From JAKSSE01 sp045597645 (lineage in GTDB: Bacteria; Bacillota; Clostridia; Lachnospirales; Lachnospiraceae), in NCBI GenBank assembly GCA_045597645.1, contig JAZLKM010000034.1, positions 1 through 28,129 of the forward strand: a DNA stretch of 28,129 nucleotides. The letters are read 5' to 3'. Position numbers and translations under genes: made by a program. Of the stretch, positions 16,672-24,436 are shown piece after piece; position 1 is the stretch's first letter; each line of letters begins with the position of its first letter. The notes under the pieces are model-generated. The model saw only the letters and a program-made list of their open reading frames with translations. It made no database searches and was not told the DNA's origin.

Positions 16672-18681
16672 GTGTCAATAAATATAAAAAAGGACAAAGC
16701 GAGCATAATGGAGATAGTTCTTGTAGCTGCTCTGATGCCGTATTTATGGATTATATATGGCCCACTAGAACTTTTTCTTACGAACAAAAGTGAGTTCTGG
16801 TTTGATACGAAGAGCATACTCATAGGTTCGCTAATAATGTTGCTGGTTACAACATTGCTGGCTTTCTTAATTCTGTTCATTTCATCTCGAGTGAGCAGTA
16901 AGTTATATGGAATTATTGTATCATTAGAATTTATAGCTTATTTTGTGTCTTATGTGCACGGGAATTTTCTGATAAAAAATCTGCCAAGACTAGATGGGAC
17001 ACCGCCAGACTGGTCAATATATGGCCGAGATAAAGTTATAAGTGCAATTGTTGTTCTAGTTATAGTGGCAGTAACAGTAGCTGTAATATGCATATTTAAA
17101 CTCGAGGAAGCACGTAAGTATTTTATTTACGCTATGAGTGCTGTATCGGCTGTGCTTCTAGTTACATTAGGCACTCTTTTTATCCAAAATAAAGATACAG
17201 GATCACAAAAGATGACAATTACAATAAAGGACATGTTTACAGTCTCATCTGATGAAAATGTCATCGTATTATTATTGGACACGGTAGATGTAAATGGCAT
17301 GTACCCGCAGCTGCCAGACAATCCTGAGTGGAATGAAGAGTTTAAAGACTTTACATTGTATCCAGATACATTGGGCGGATACCCTGCCACGATGATGTCT
17401 GTACCTCTGATACTTACTGGGGAGTGGTATGAGAACGAGGTTCCGTTTGAAGAGTATTGCGACAGAGTATATAGTGATTCGAAGCTATTTAATTATCTTG
17501 AAGATGAAAAGTACAATATAGGTTTGTATTCAACATCTGTATACGGCTCAAAATCATTGAGTAGATTTACAAATATAGAGAGCATGGTAGCTGTAAAGTC
17601 ATATCCTAAATTGTCAGCAATGATGACTAGACTGGCTATGTTCAAAATGGCACCGTACCAGCTTAAGCGAGTGCTTTTTTTCTATCCCACTAATCTGGAC
17701 AATCTGAAAAAAGCAAATGATTATGATGCATTTGATGAAACAAATGTGCCATATTATGAGCTGCTGAAAAGCGCACAGACCGTGCAAACTACCGAAAAAT
17801 GTTTTAAGTATATACATCTCAATGGGGCGCATAAACCATATAGATTAAGCAAAGACGTAACATTTGTGGAAGAAGGGGTATCATATGAGGAGTGCGTTCA
17901 GGGATGTATGAAGATAGCTAATGAATTGTTGAGCGTGCTGAAAGATGCAGGAGTATATGACAACACGGCAGTGGTTATAATGTCAGACCATGGACAGACT
18001 AGTGAATATAGAAAAAGCCCGTTATTTATGGTGAAAGGCGTGGGCGAGGTTCATGATACGATGCAGATATCTAATACAGCGGTTACCTATGGCATGGTTA
18101 GCCAGGCATTTATTAACTTGGCCCAGGGAAGTGATGCTGAGAGTGCAATATGGACAGCAATGGCTGATTATCAGTCTGAACGAAGATTTCTGAATTATGA
18201 GTATATGGCTGAGGAATTCATAGAGGAATATACGCAGACAGGATCAGTCATAGAAGATAATGCGCTAGTAAAGACAGGCAAGATTTATTCTCTAGATAGT
18301 AAGAAGAGCAAAGAAAATATTGATACTAGCACCTTGGATGATTATGAGAGTGTAGATAGCACACCTGCTGTAGGAATATGGGGTATGATGGTGCCAGAAC
18401 TTGCTTCTGATGCTGATTATATACGTGTATACGGATGGGTTTATGACGATGATATTTGTAAAAAACCTCAGGATGCTTATATGGAGGTTGATGGAGAACT
18501 ATACAAAGCTGAATTTATATATCTGAGTGAGTTCGCTAGTGAAGATAATGACAAAGCCGAGTGTGGAATAAATGTAAATATTCCAGTTGATTGTGGGGAT
18601 GAGATAATAGTCCATATTGTAAATAATAAAGGCGAGTTAATGAACCCTGTAGTGATAAAAAAGAGCGACTATATTGACTAG
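16672..18681 (+). CDS. Membrane sulfatase/alkaline-phosphatase-fold protein (LtaS/EptA-like phosphotransferase or hydrolase)
   Basis: This 669-residue protein starts at GTG with RBS AGGAGG (16655-16660). Five hydrophobic spans lie in residues 12-170 (for example SLIMLLVTTLLAFLILFI and VISAIVVLVIVAVTVAVICIF), followed by an extracytoplasmic catalytic domain. Sulfatase-superfamily motifs are LLLDTVD (200-206, metal), GGYPATMMS (235-243, with a Thr that could be the nucleophile), HLNGAHKPY (382-390) and MSDHGQT (437-443). Five spans plus an outside sulfatase domain is the layout of LTA synthases and phosphoethanolamine transferases. Residues about 550-669 form an extra C-terminal beta-rich domain. 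Likely transfers or removes a phospho-group on the exported polymer; direction and substrate are unknown. Confidence 0.82.
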   Translation: MSINIKKDKASIMEIVLVAALMPYLWIIYGPLELFLTNKSEFWFDTKSILIGSLIMLLVTTLLAFLILFISSRVSSKLYGIIVSLEFIAYFVSYVHGNFLIKNLPRLDGTPPDWSIYGRDKVISAIVVLVIVAVTVAVICIFKLEEARKYFIYAMSAVSAVLLVTLGTLFIQNKDTGSQKMTITIKDMFTVSSDENVIVLLLDTVDVNGMYPQLPDNPEWNEEFKDFTLYPDTLGGYPATMMSVPLILTGEWYENEVPFEEYCDRVYSDSKLFNYLEDEKYNIGLYSTSVYGSKSLSRFTNIESMVAVKSYPKLSAMMTRLAMFKMAPYQLKRVLFFYPTNLDNLKKANDYDAFDETNVPYYELLKSAQTVQTTEKCFKYIHLNGAHKPYRLSKDVTFVEEGVSYEECVQGCMKIANELLSVLKDAGVYDNTAVVIMSDHGQTSEYRKSPLFMVKGVGEVHDTMQISNTAVTYGMVSQAFINLAQGSDAESAIWTAMADYQSERRFLNYEYMAEEFIEEYTQTGSVIEDNALVKTGKIYSLDSKKSKENIDTSTLDDYESVDSTPAVGIWGMMVPELASDADYIRVYGWVYDDDICKKPQDAYMEVDGELYKAEFIYLSEFASEDNDKAECGINVNIPVDCGDEIIVHIVNNKGELMNPVVIKKSDYID

Positions 18682-18695
18682 TTAAAAGAGTAAGG

Positions 18696-20810
18696 ATGGC
18701 CATGAAATTAGATATAAGTACATTGTTATGCAACTTAATTGCGGCAGGATTAAGTCAGGCGGACATTCGAAAGATGTACCTGAAGGATCCTCGATGGAAT
18801 GAAATAAAGGAAGTGCTCTATAATAGCAAGGCTAATGTCTTTAGTTATCTAGATATAAAACTCACTGACAAGGTGGCTGAAATTGGTGCTCTTAGCAATG
18901 ATTTTGGTAGTACTGCTGATGCACTTGAACGCAAATATCAAGGTCTAAAGGTCGATAGAATCGCTGCCATTATCGCAGACAAAGCAGATGAGAACGTACC
19001 ACAGTACGATTGGCTTATAGTAACTGCGGCGGAATGTCTTTTCAAGCCAAATGGCGATGAGAGTGCTTGGAAGTGGCTGAAAAGGGCAAATAGATACCTG
19101 GCTACTAACGGAAGAATGATTCTTTTGGTTGATAATCCTCACAGCATTTGGAATATTAATCAAGCTAGTGAAATTAAGCGTCTGGATGACAACCAGGATT
19201 GCTATGGATTAAGGCGCGCGAAACGTGTAATCCGTAAGGCGGGGCTACAGGTGGCGCACCTTGCTTATGTTGCACCAAGTTATAAGGATGCATGGAACAT
19301 ATATACGGATGCAGGACTACCATCAACAGAAGAATGGAGCAATCTTGAGGTGCTCAGAAATGTTGAGGCAGATAATTTTGGCGATAATAGATTCGAGACA
19401 AAATATGAACATCTCCTAATGCCCTTGCGTGCTGAGAAGAAGGCACTTATAACTGATGTTATGCGAAATGGCGAATTCGGTTTACTTGCGCCGTCACATA
19501 TGCTGATTTTGACAGCAGGAGTGCATGAAAAGCCACGCAGAATGATGGGCGCATTACGTCAAAGTACAGACGCAGATTATTCTTACGCCACATCAATGCA
19601 GGTGGGTAAGCCATCATTTAAGTATAGGGTTTTTAATGAATACGAGGATGCTTCGACAATAGAGGATGTAAAGCAGGTGCAGCTTAATCTTTTAAAAAAA
19701 TATAAGAGCATCTGTGAAAAATATAATCTGAAATACTATCTCATTTATGGCACTTTGCTTGGAGCAGTTCGCACTGGAGAGATGATAGCAGCAGATGATG
19801 ACATTGATGTTGCTATGATGCGTGAGGACTACGATAAATTTGTAGAGATTGCATCAGAAGAACTAGGGAATGACTATTTTCTACAGACTCCGTCAAATGA
19901 TAATGCGTTTTACGGTGGATATCTCAAGCTACAAAAGAATGACACCACAGAGTTGGTGCTTCAGAATTGGTGGGTAGATTGTCACGAAGGTATATCTATA
20001 GACATTTTTCCTATAGATAAAATGCTAGCTGATGAAGCGGTAGAAGAAAGCAGGCAGAATAGCATTGCAACATATCAGCGTATGCTTTTTGCACAAGCCT
20101 ACGGATATTTTAGAGAGTTTAGAGACATTCCATTTTTGACTTGGAAGATATGCAAATATGCGGGAAAAGCTATTGGAAAAATGAAATTGATTTCAGGCCT
20201 TACTTCAGCCATGAGAGCAGGGGAAAAAGGAGAGTCTGATGGATACGGTATCTATGCTCATTACACAGAGGGAAAGCCAGTAACTAAGCTTGAGAGAAAG
20301 TGGTTTACAGAGACGGTATATTTGCCTTTTGAAGGCGAGCTGTATCCTGTTCCTTCAGGCTTTTCTGAATTGTTAAAAGCACGCTATGGAGAAAACTATA
20401 TTTTGCCATACGCTTTCAATCCGGAATTGGCTAGACATGGCTTTTATGATGCACATAAGCCTTATTACTATCACAAGGATAAACTACTCAAGCGTAGGGA
20501 TCAGCTTCCTATGGATAAATCAATTGTCCTAATAAGCGATGGCTTGTCAGTTAAAGATTTTGCAAAGAAATATACCGATGTTAAGGTTGATCGCGTGATA
20601 AATGTTGATATGCAGCAGGAAATAGAGCTTGATTTGAGTACAGAGTATCCAGTGCTCGCATTAGCGGATATTAGATGTGGTCAAAGGCTTATGGAAAGCA
20701 TTAGCGTTGAAGACTACAAGATCTTCGTTGATGACAGAGAATTGCTTAGAAAAGCTAATTTTAGTTTCTGGAAATTAGGCAAATGGTATAAAGAAAATCC
20801 AGAGGATTAA
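18696..20810 (+). CDS. LicD phosphocholine transferase fused to an N-terminal methyltransferase-like domain
   Basis: The 704-residue protein has an N-terminal part (about 40-240) that looks like a methyltransferase fold (DKVAEIGALSNDFGS; YDWLIVTAAECLF; LATNGRMILLVDN), similar in kind to the domain at 6079. From about 330 comes a LicD domain: YYLIYGTLLGAVR (347-359), DDDIDVAM (367-374), GISIDIFPID (432-441) and the later KLERKWFTETVYLPFEG segment typical of LicD. LicD proteins transfer phosphocholine from CDP-choline onto teichoic acid or glycan in the cytoplasm. Residues about 605-704 form an extra small C-terminal domain. Two starts are possible: ATG 18696, or ATG 18702 which fits TAAGG at 18691-18695 better. 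LicD ends the + strand run and meets the - strand sugar genes. Confidence 0.86.
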   Translation: MAMKLDISTLLCNLIAAGLSQADIRKMYLKDPRWNEIKEVLYNSKANVFSYLDIKLTDKVAEIGALSNDFGSTADALERKYQGLKVDRIAAIIADKADENVPQYDWLIVTAAECLFKPNGDESAWKWLKRANRYLATNGRMILLVDNPHSIWNINQASEIKRLDDNQDCYGLRRAKRVIRKAGLQVAHLAYVAPSYKDAWNIYTDAGLPSTEEWSNLEVLRNVEADNFGDNRFETKYEHLLMPLRAEKKALITDVMRNGEFGLLAPSHMLILTAGVHEKPRRMMGALRQSTDADYSYATSMQVGKPSFKYRVFNEYEDASTIEDVKQVQLNLLKKYKSICEKYNLKYYLIYGTLLGAVRTGEMIAADDDIDVAMMREDYDKFVEIASEELGNDYFLQTPSNDNAFYGGYLKLQKNDTTELVLQNWWVDCHEGISIDIFPIDKMLADEAVEESRQNSIATYQRMLFAQAYGYFREFRDIPFLTWKICKYAGKAIGKMKLISGLTSAMRAGEKGESDGYGIYAHYTEGKPVTKLERKWFTETVYLPFEGELYPVPSGFSELLKARYGENYILPYAFNPELARHGFYDAHKPYYYHKDKLLKRRDQLPMDKSIVLISDGLSVKDFAKKYTDVKVDRVINVDMQQEIELDLSTEYPVLALADIRCGQRLMESISVEDYKIFVDDRELLRKANFSFWKLGKWYKENPED

Positions 20811-20830
20811 TAAACATGAAATAATAGGCG

Positions 20831-20862
20831 GGCCACCTACAAGATACCCTTGTAGATGGCCT
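20831..20862. terminator. Convergent hairpin between licD-like gene and sugar nucleotide genes
   Basis: GGCCACCTACAAG (20831-20843) pairs with CTTGTAGATGGCC (about 20849-20861) except for one mismatch, with a short loop. T-runs are weak on both sides (CTTTACC on the + strand). It lies at the meeting point of two convergent genes and overlaps the end of the - strand ORF, so it could serve both directions as a terminator. Confidence 0.5.
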
Positions 20863-21571
20863 TTACCATTTCATAACTATTTATATCGCCAATATCATAT
20901 CTTTTGCCTGGCATATTAAAAGCATGCAATGCAGTCTGAGTACTGAGCCATGCAGCAAAGCTTCCTGGGGCATCGTATCCGCAACCAGAATCTAGGGCGG
21001 CATCTATTCTCTTTAAGTCCTCTGATTTATAGATATAAAATGGCGGAACAGCATGATTGCTACGAGGATTCTGTGGTTTTTCTTCATAGCTTGTAATTAG
21101 CTGATTGTCGTCAAATGTTATGATTCCTGTTTTACGCTGCTTTTCGAGAGAATTCTCCTCATGAGTCATAATGCAGGAAGTGTCTTTGCTCTTAGCAAAG
21201 TCTATAAAGCTTTTGAAACTAAAGTCTAAAAGATTGTCACCTGCGATAACAAGCGCGTCATCATTGATACTTAGCTTTTGGATAGCATACTGGATATCGC
21301 GCACAGCTCCCAGCCGGGTATCGTTCGTAGATGTTCCATCGTCTACTATGATGATGTCTTCAGCTCGGGACTTTCCCCAATCACTGAAGATAGAAGCAAA
21401 TCTGTGATTACTAATTACTACAAACTGGTCTATACATCCGGTGGATGCGATATCATCTATAAGCCAATCCAGAATAGTCTTTTCGCCAACTTTAAGTAAT
21501 GGCTTCGGAAAATTTTCAGTTAATGGATAGAGTCTTGTGGCATAGCCTGCTGCTAGTATTATACATTTCAT
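20837..21571 (-). CDS. Sugar-1-phosphate nucleotidyltransferase
   Basis: This 244-residue cytoplasmic enzyme belongs to the RmlA/GalU-like nucleotidyltransferase superfamily. IILAAGYATRLYPLTENFPK (4-23) is the nucleotide-binding signature, VIAGDNLLDF provides the metal-binding Asp, and TSYEEKPQNP matches the sugar-binding EKP segment. The C-terminal YDIGDINSYEMVKAI supplies the second acidic motif typical of this class. It would activate a sugar-1-phosphate with UTP, CTP or TTP. It is the second gene of a two-gene unit, 14 bases after the kinase stop, so the natural substrate is the kinase product. It is distinct from the LicC-type genes in lacking the winged helix. The sugar cannot be named from sequence. 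Confidence 0.86.
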   Translation of the reverse strand: MKCIILAAGYATRLYPLTENFPKPLLKVGEKTILDWLIDDIASTGCIDQFVVISNHRFASIFSDWGKSRAEDIIIVDDGTSTNDTRLGAVRDIQYAIQKLSINDDALVIAGDNLLDFSFKSFIDFAKSKDTSCIMTHEENSLEKQRKTGIITFDDNQLITSYEEKPQNPRSNHAVPPFYIYKSEDLKRIDAALDSGCGYDAPGSFAAWLSTQTALHAFNMPGKRYDIGDINSYEMVKAIYKGIL

Positions 21572-21585
21572 AATTAATTATCCTC

Positions 21586-22761
21586 TCATATCATTACGCC
21601 ATTGGCACTGCTACAAAAATGAACACTGAACTTTCCTTCGAGGGAGGGGAATGATTTTAGATATTCTGCTGTAACTTGATTTTGAATATCTTCACAATAT
21701 TGTGGATTAATAAGAGCCATACAGCACCCCTTGAATCCCGCGCCAGAGAATCTGCCACCGTAGATGCCCTTTGTTTTTGTCATTATTTCATATAGCTTTA
21801 TCAGCTCGGGACAACCACATTCGTAGTTGCTTATAGATGAGTAGCCGGACTCAAACACGAGTTGACCGTATTTTTCAATGTCACCTGCTCGCCAAGCGGT
21901 TGCGCCCTGCTCTGCTCTTGTAAATTCGCTGTAGTAATGCTTGGCTCGTTTTCTCCAGTTTTCAGGGAGCAATTTTCCGTATTCATTAAATATGTCGACA
22001 GGTACATCTCGTAGACGCGAATCGGCATATTTTTCGTAGTCTAGATTAGCATATGCCTTTAGTGCATAGGATGCAGCTTTACATTCATCTACGCGGGCAT
22101 TGTACTTGCTATTTGACAGTGAGCGTTCAAGTCCTGAGAAGAAGATAGCGAACTGGTATTCCGGCATATCTTGTGAAGAGGGAATGAGTTCATAGCTATC
22201 GTCTTTGGTATCTAGGTATAGCAGCTTATCTTTCTGGCAGAGTACTTCGCAGCTTTGATCGAGCTTGCCACAATTTACGCCTACATAGTTGTTTTCTGCG
22301 GCTTTTGCCAGCATTATTAATTCCCAGTCACCGAGCGTTATATGATTTACTCTGCATAGGGCAGTCAAGAATACAATTATAACGGCAGCAGATGAAGAAA
22401 GACCGCCGATAGGCAGGCTGCCTTCGAGAACGCCGGCGACGCCATACTGCAGACGATGTTTTTCGTTTAAGAGTAATGTGGCGCCACGCAAATGATCGGC
22501 CCAATCGTTTTGTTTAGTTTCAGGAACTGATGCTACATGGAACTGGGCTCTTTTCCCAGGGAAGTTGACAGATTGGACTTCGCAGATACCGGATTCTTTT
22601 TTGGTATAAGCAAAATGAATACCTTTATTTATAGCAAATCCATTTATTTTTCCATACTGATGGTCGATATGCGCCCCAAGCGGACTGATTCGATATGGGC
22701 AGAATGCAATATCCGATGGTTCACGATGATAGAGGTTGTTAAATTGTTCTTCACAAAGCAT
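21586..22761 (-). CDS. GHMP sugar kinase, galacturonokinase/galactokinase-like
   Basis: This 391-residue cytoplasmic kinase phosphorylates a sugar at C1. The substrate motif PYRISPLGAHIDHQYG (22-37) replaces the galactokinase GRVNLIGEHTDYNxG form and, from memory, is close to the plant galacturonokinase motif (PYRICPLGAHIDHQ). LPIGGLSSSAAV (115-126) is the GHMP ATP-binding loop, and GGRFSGAGFKGCCMAL is motif 3. It is followed 14 bases later by a nucleotidyltransferase, giving a sugar salvage pair. The likely product is galacturonic acid 1-phosphate or a related uronic/hexose-1-phosphate; galactose remains possible. RBS AAGGAGG precedes the start (reverse strand). Confidence 0.82.
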   Translation of the reverse strand: MLCEEQFNNLYHREPSDIAFCPYRISPLGAHIDHQYGKINGFAINKGIHFAYTKKESGICEVQSVNFPGKRAQFHVASVPETKQNDWADHLRGATLLLNEKHRLQYGVAGVLEGSLPIGGLSSSAAVIIVFLTALCRVNHITLGDWELIMLAKAAENNYVGVNCGKLDQSCEVLCQKDKLLYLDTKDDSYELIPSSQDMPEYQFAIFFSGLERSLSNSKYNARVDECKAASYALKAYANLDYEKYADSRLRDVPVDIFNEYGKLLPENWRKRAKHYYSEFTRAEQGATAWRAGDIEKYGQLVFESGYSSISNYECGCPELIKLYEIMTKTKGIYGGRFSGAGFKGCCMALINPQYCEDIQNQVTAEYLKSFPSLEGKFSVHFCSSANGVMI

Positions 22762-22880
22762 AAATGCCTCCTTTTCGACACAACACGTTTAATAATATCA
22801 TTATGTTTTGAGGGATTCAATGAGAAGGTATTAGGTGCTTGACGTGGTGGCTGAGCTAGTAATATTTTATTTCACAAAAA

Positions 22881-22937
22881 TTCATAAAGCCATTATGAAA
22901 AATTCGTATTGACATATAATCGCGAAGAATTTAAGGT
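22881..22937 (+). promoter_or_regulatory. Palindrome and promoter-like boxes upstream of the glycosyltransferase gene
   Basis: TTCATAA (22881-22887) and TTATGAA (22893-22899) form a perfect 7-bp inverted repeat with a 5-base spacer, operator-like. TTGACA (22909-22914) abuts TATAAT (22915-22920), so they cannot pair with each other. TTGACA with TAAGGT 17 bases on (22932) is a weak promoter candidate. It lies in the 212-base divergent gap between the galacturonokinase-like gene (- strand) and the glycosyltransferase (+ strand). The rest of the gap shows nothing else I can name. Confidence 0.4.
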
Positions 22938-22973
22938 CATATATACAAGTTACAATTTAGCAAGGAGATACAC

Positions 22974-23675
22974 TTGAATTCAATTCTTCTTATTATCCCT
23001 GCATTTAACGAGCAGGAAAATATAGAATATGTGGTGGATAATATTATTAACAATTATCCGCAGTACGACTATGTCGTTGTCAATGACGGTAGTGCTGATA
23101 ACACGCGTAAAATTTTAGCTAAAAAGGGCTACAACTATTTGGATCTGCCGGTAAACACAGGCTTGGCAGGTGCATTCAGGGCTGGCATAAAGTATGCTAA
23201 TGCCATGGGCTATGAGTATGCTGTACAGTTCGATGGCGACGGCCAGCACAGATGCGAGTCCATAGCAGATATGTATAGCAAGATGCTTGAGACAAACGCA
23301 GATATCGTGGTGGGTTCTAGATATATTGAGAAGAGGCGTGACCACTCACTTCGCAATATGGGAAGCCGCCTGATTACGGCTGCTATTTTGTTTAGGACAG
23401 GCAAGTTCCTTAAGGATCCTACGTCAGGGCTACGCCTGTACAACAAGCGAATCATTAAAATGATAGGATATAATATTGCCTATTCGCCAGAACCAGATAC
23501 GCTGGCATATTTGATGAAGTGCGGTGCTAGGGTCGAAGAAGTCCAGGTTACGATGGATGACAGACTACATGGGAAGTCATATCTGAATCTTGGCAGGTCG
23601 ATTAAATACATGATTACAGTGCTTATGAATACCTTGCTCTTGCAGTGGTTTAGAAAGAAGGTGTCGCTGAAATGA
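22974..23675 (+). CDS. GT2 polyprenyl-phosphate glycosyltransferase (DPM1-like)
   Basis: The 233-residue enzyme starts at TTG with RBS AAGGAG (22962-22967). GT-A fold motifs are clear: LIIPAFNEQENIEYV (6-20), VVVNDGSADNT (34-44), NTGLAGAFRAGIKYA (61-75) and the DxD-like QFDGDGQHR (85-93), then VGSRYIEKR and DPTSGLRLYN. This matches DPM1/GtrB-like enzymes that move a sugar from an NDP-sugar to a polyprenyl phosphate on the inner membrane face. It lacks the usual two C-terminal membrane spans of GtrB; only a short hydrophobic tail (YMITVLMNTLLLQWF) remains. It overlaps the DUF2304 gene by 4 bases (ATGA). The lipid-linked sugar may decorate the polymer outside the cell. Confidence 0.9.
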   Translation: MNSILLIIPAFNEQENIEYVVDNIINNYPQYDYVVVNDGSADNTRKILAKKGYNYLDLPVNTGLAGAFRAGIKYANAMGYEYAVQFDGDGQHRCESIADMYSKMLETNADIVVGSRYIEKRRDHSLRNMGSRLITAAILFRTGKFLKDPTSGLRLYNKRIIKMIGYNIAYSPEPDTLAYLMKCGARVEEVQVTMDDRLHGKSYLNLGRSIKYMITVLMNTLLLQWFRKKVSLK

Positions 23676-24109
23676 CTTTGTCTCTCCGTATATTACTGGC
23701 TGTTGGAGCTTTTTTCGTGGCATTTTATGTATGTTCTTCCATTCGCAAGAGTCGTACACAGATGAAGGACACTGTGGCGTGGATTGCCATTGCTTTCTGC
23801 TTGGTTATATTTGCTGTTTTTCCGCAGGTGCCTATTTGGCTATCGAGGGTGATTGGTATTGAGACACCTGCTAACCTCATATTCCTGTTCTTTATTGGAA
23901 TTTTGCTATATCGCAATTTCGGATTGTCTCTTCGCGTATCTATGCTTGAGGACAAGCTGATTACCGTAGCTGGCGAGGTGGCCATTAGAGACAATATAAT
24001 CAAAAAGAAGCTTGAGGGGGAGGCTGCTTTTACCAGCACTGAGTCCGCGCTAGCTGATGATGTGCCTGTTTCACCAGACGCAGATGCCAAGTTATATGAA
24101 CTTAGGTAA
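23672..24109 (+). CDS. DUF2304 membrane protein
   Basis: This 145-residue protein overlaps the glycosyltransferase stop by 4 bases, so the two are translationally coupled. It has hydrophobic spans at about 4-22, 34-53 and 65-80 (ANLIFLFFIGILLYR), then a coiled-coil-like tail (SMLEDKLITVAGEVAIRDNIIKKKL, about 89-113) with a variable acidic end. DUF2304 genes are often next to polyprenyl-phosphate glycosyltransferases and are thought to serve as membrane partners. That fits the missing membrane spans of the neighbour. The C-terminal end (about residues 120-145) looks low in conservation and abuts a gene remnant in another frame. Confidence 0.86.
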   Translation: MTLSLRILLAVGAFFVAFYVCSSIRKSRTQMKDTVAWIAIAFCLVIFAVFPQVPIWLSRVIGIETPANLIFLFFIGILLYRNFGLSLRVSMLEDKLITVAGEVAIRDNIIKKKLEGEAAFTSTESALADDVPVSPDADAKLYELR

Positions 24110-24182
24110 GTCTGCCGACGAGGCGATGGATATACTTGATATCCCCGAGCATGAGCGTGAGCAGTATTTGTCGAAGTTATAA
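24096..24182 (+). pseudogene. Remnant of a C-terminal coding end (28 codons)
   Basis: An open frame from ATG 24096 to TAA 24180-24182 encodes MNLGKSADEAMDILD followed by IPEHEREQYLSKL. The EAM-x-x-LxIPExExxxYL pattern resembles, from memory, the C-terminal ends of Rpn-like PD-(D/E)XK nuclease family proteins. It overlaps the last codons of the DUF2304 gene in a different frame and has no RBS or N-terminal part. I read it as the leftover end of a mostly deleted gene. A 28-residue peptide gene is less likely. Confidence 0.4.
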
Positions 24183-24262
24183 TTGATTTTACGTGAGAAG
24201 AATTCTCTGATAATAGTCTGTTAAAAAGAGGGAGCTCATTAGACTGAAAATAGAGAGCACAC

Positions 24263-24297
24263 ATAGCAGTGAGGAACAAAGCTTCACTGCTATTTTT
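24263..24297 (+). terminator. Rho-independent terminator after the DUF2304 gene
   Basis: ATAGCAGTGA (24263-24272) pairs perfectly with TCACTGCTAT (24284-24293), with an 11-base loop, and is followed by TTTT. It ends the glycosyltransferase/DUF2304 transcript. Past it, 24298-24436 holds only the leader of the next gene. Confidence 0.85.
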
Positions 24298-24436
24298 GTG
24301 CTTATATCCGAAAAGTGAGGGTGGAGAAATTTACAAGGTTAGCAAAATGAGCCGAAAGTCCTATAACATTTTCTTCTCATTTTCCGATTCAGAATACGAC
24401 ATATTATGTACTTGCCTAGGGCTAGAAGGAGTCAAG

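Noticed and set aside
22909..22920. TTGACA directly followed by TATAAT, looking like a perfect promoter
   Set aside because: The boxes have no spacer between them, so they cannot work together as -35 and -10. Only weaker pairings are possible.
23725..24279. A 184-codon - strand frame opposite the DUF2304 gene
   Set aside because: Antisense to a recognisable family protein and lacking any domain. It also runs through the terminator at 24263.
24269..24436. Upstream extension of the first surface protein to ATG 24269
   Set aside because: The extension overlaps a terminator, has no RBS and would bury the signal peptide. ATG 24437 has a good RBS.
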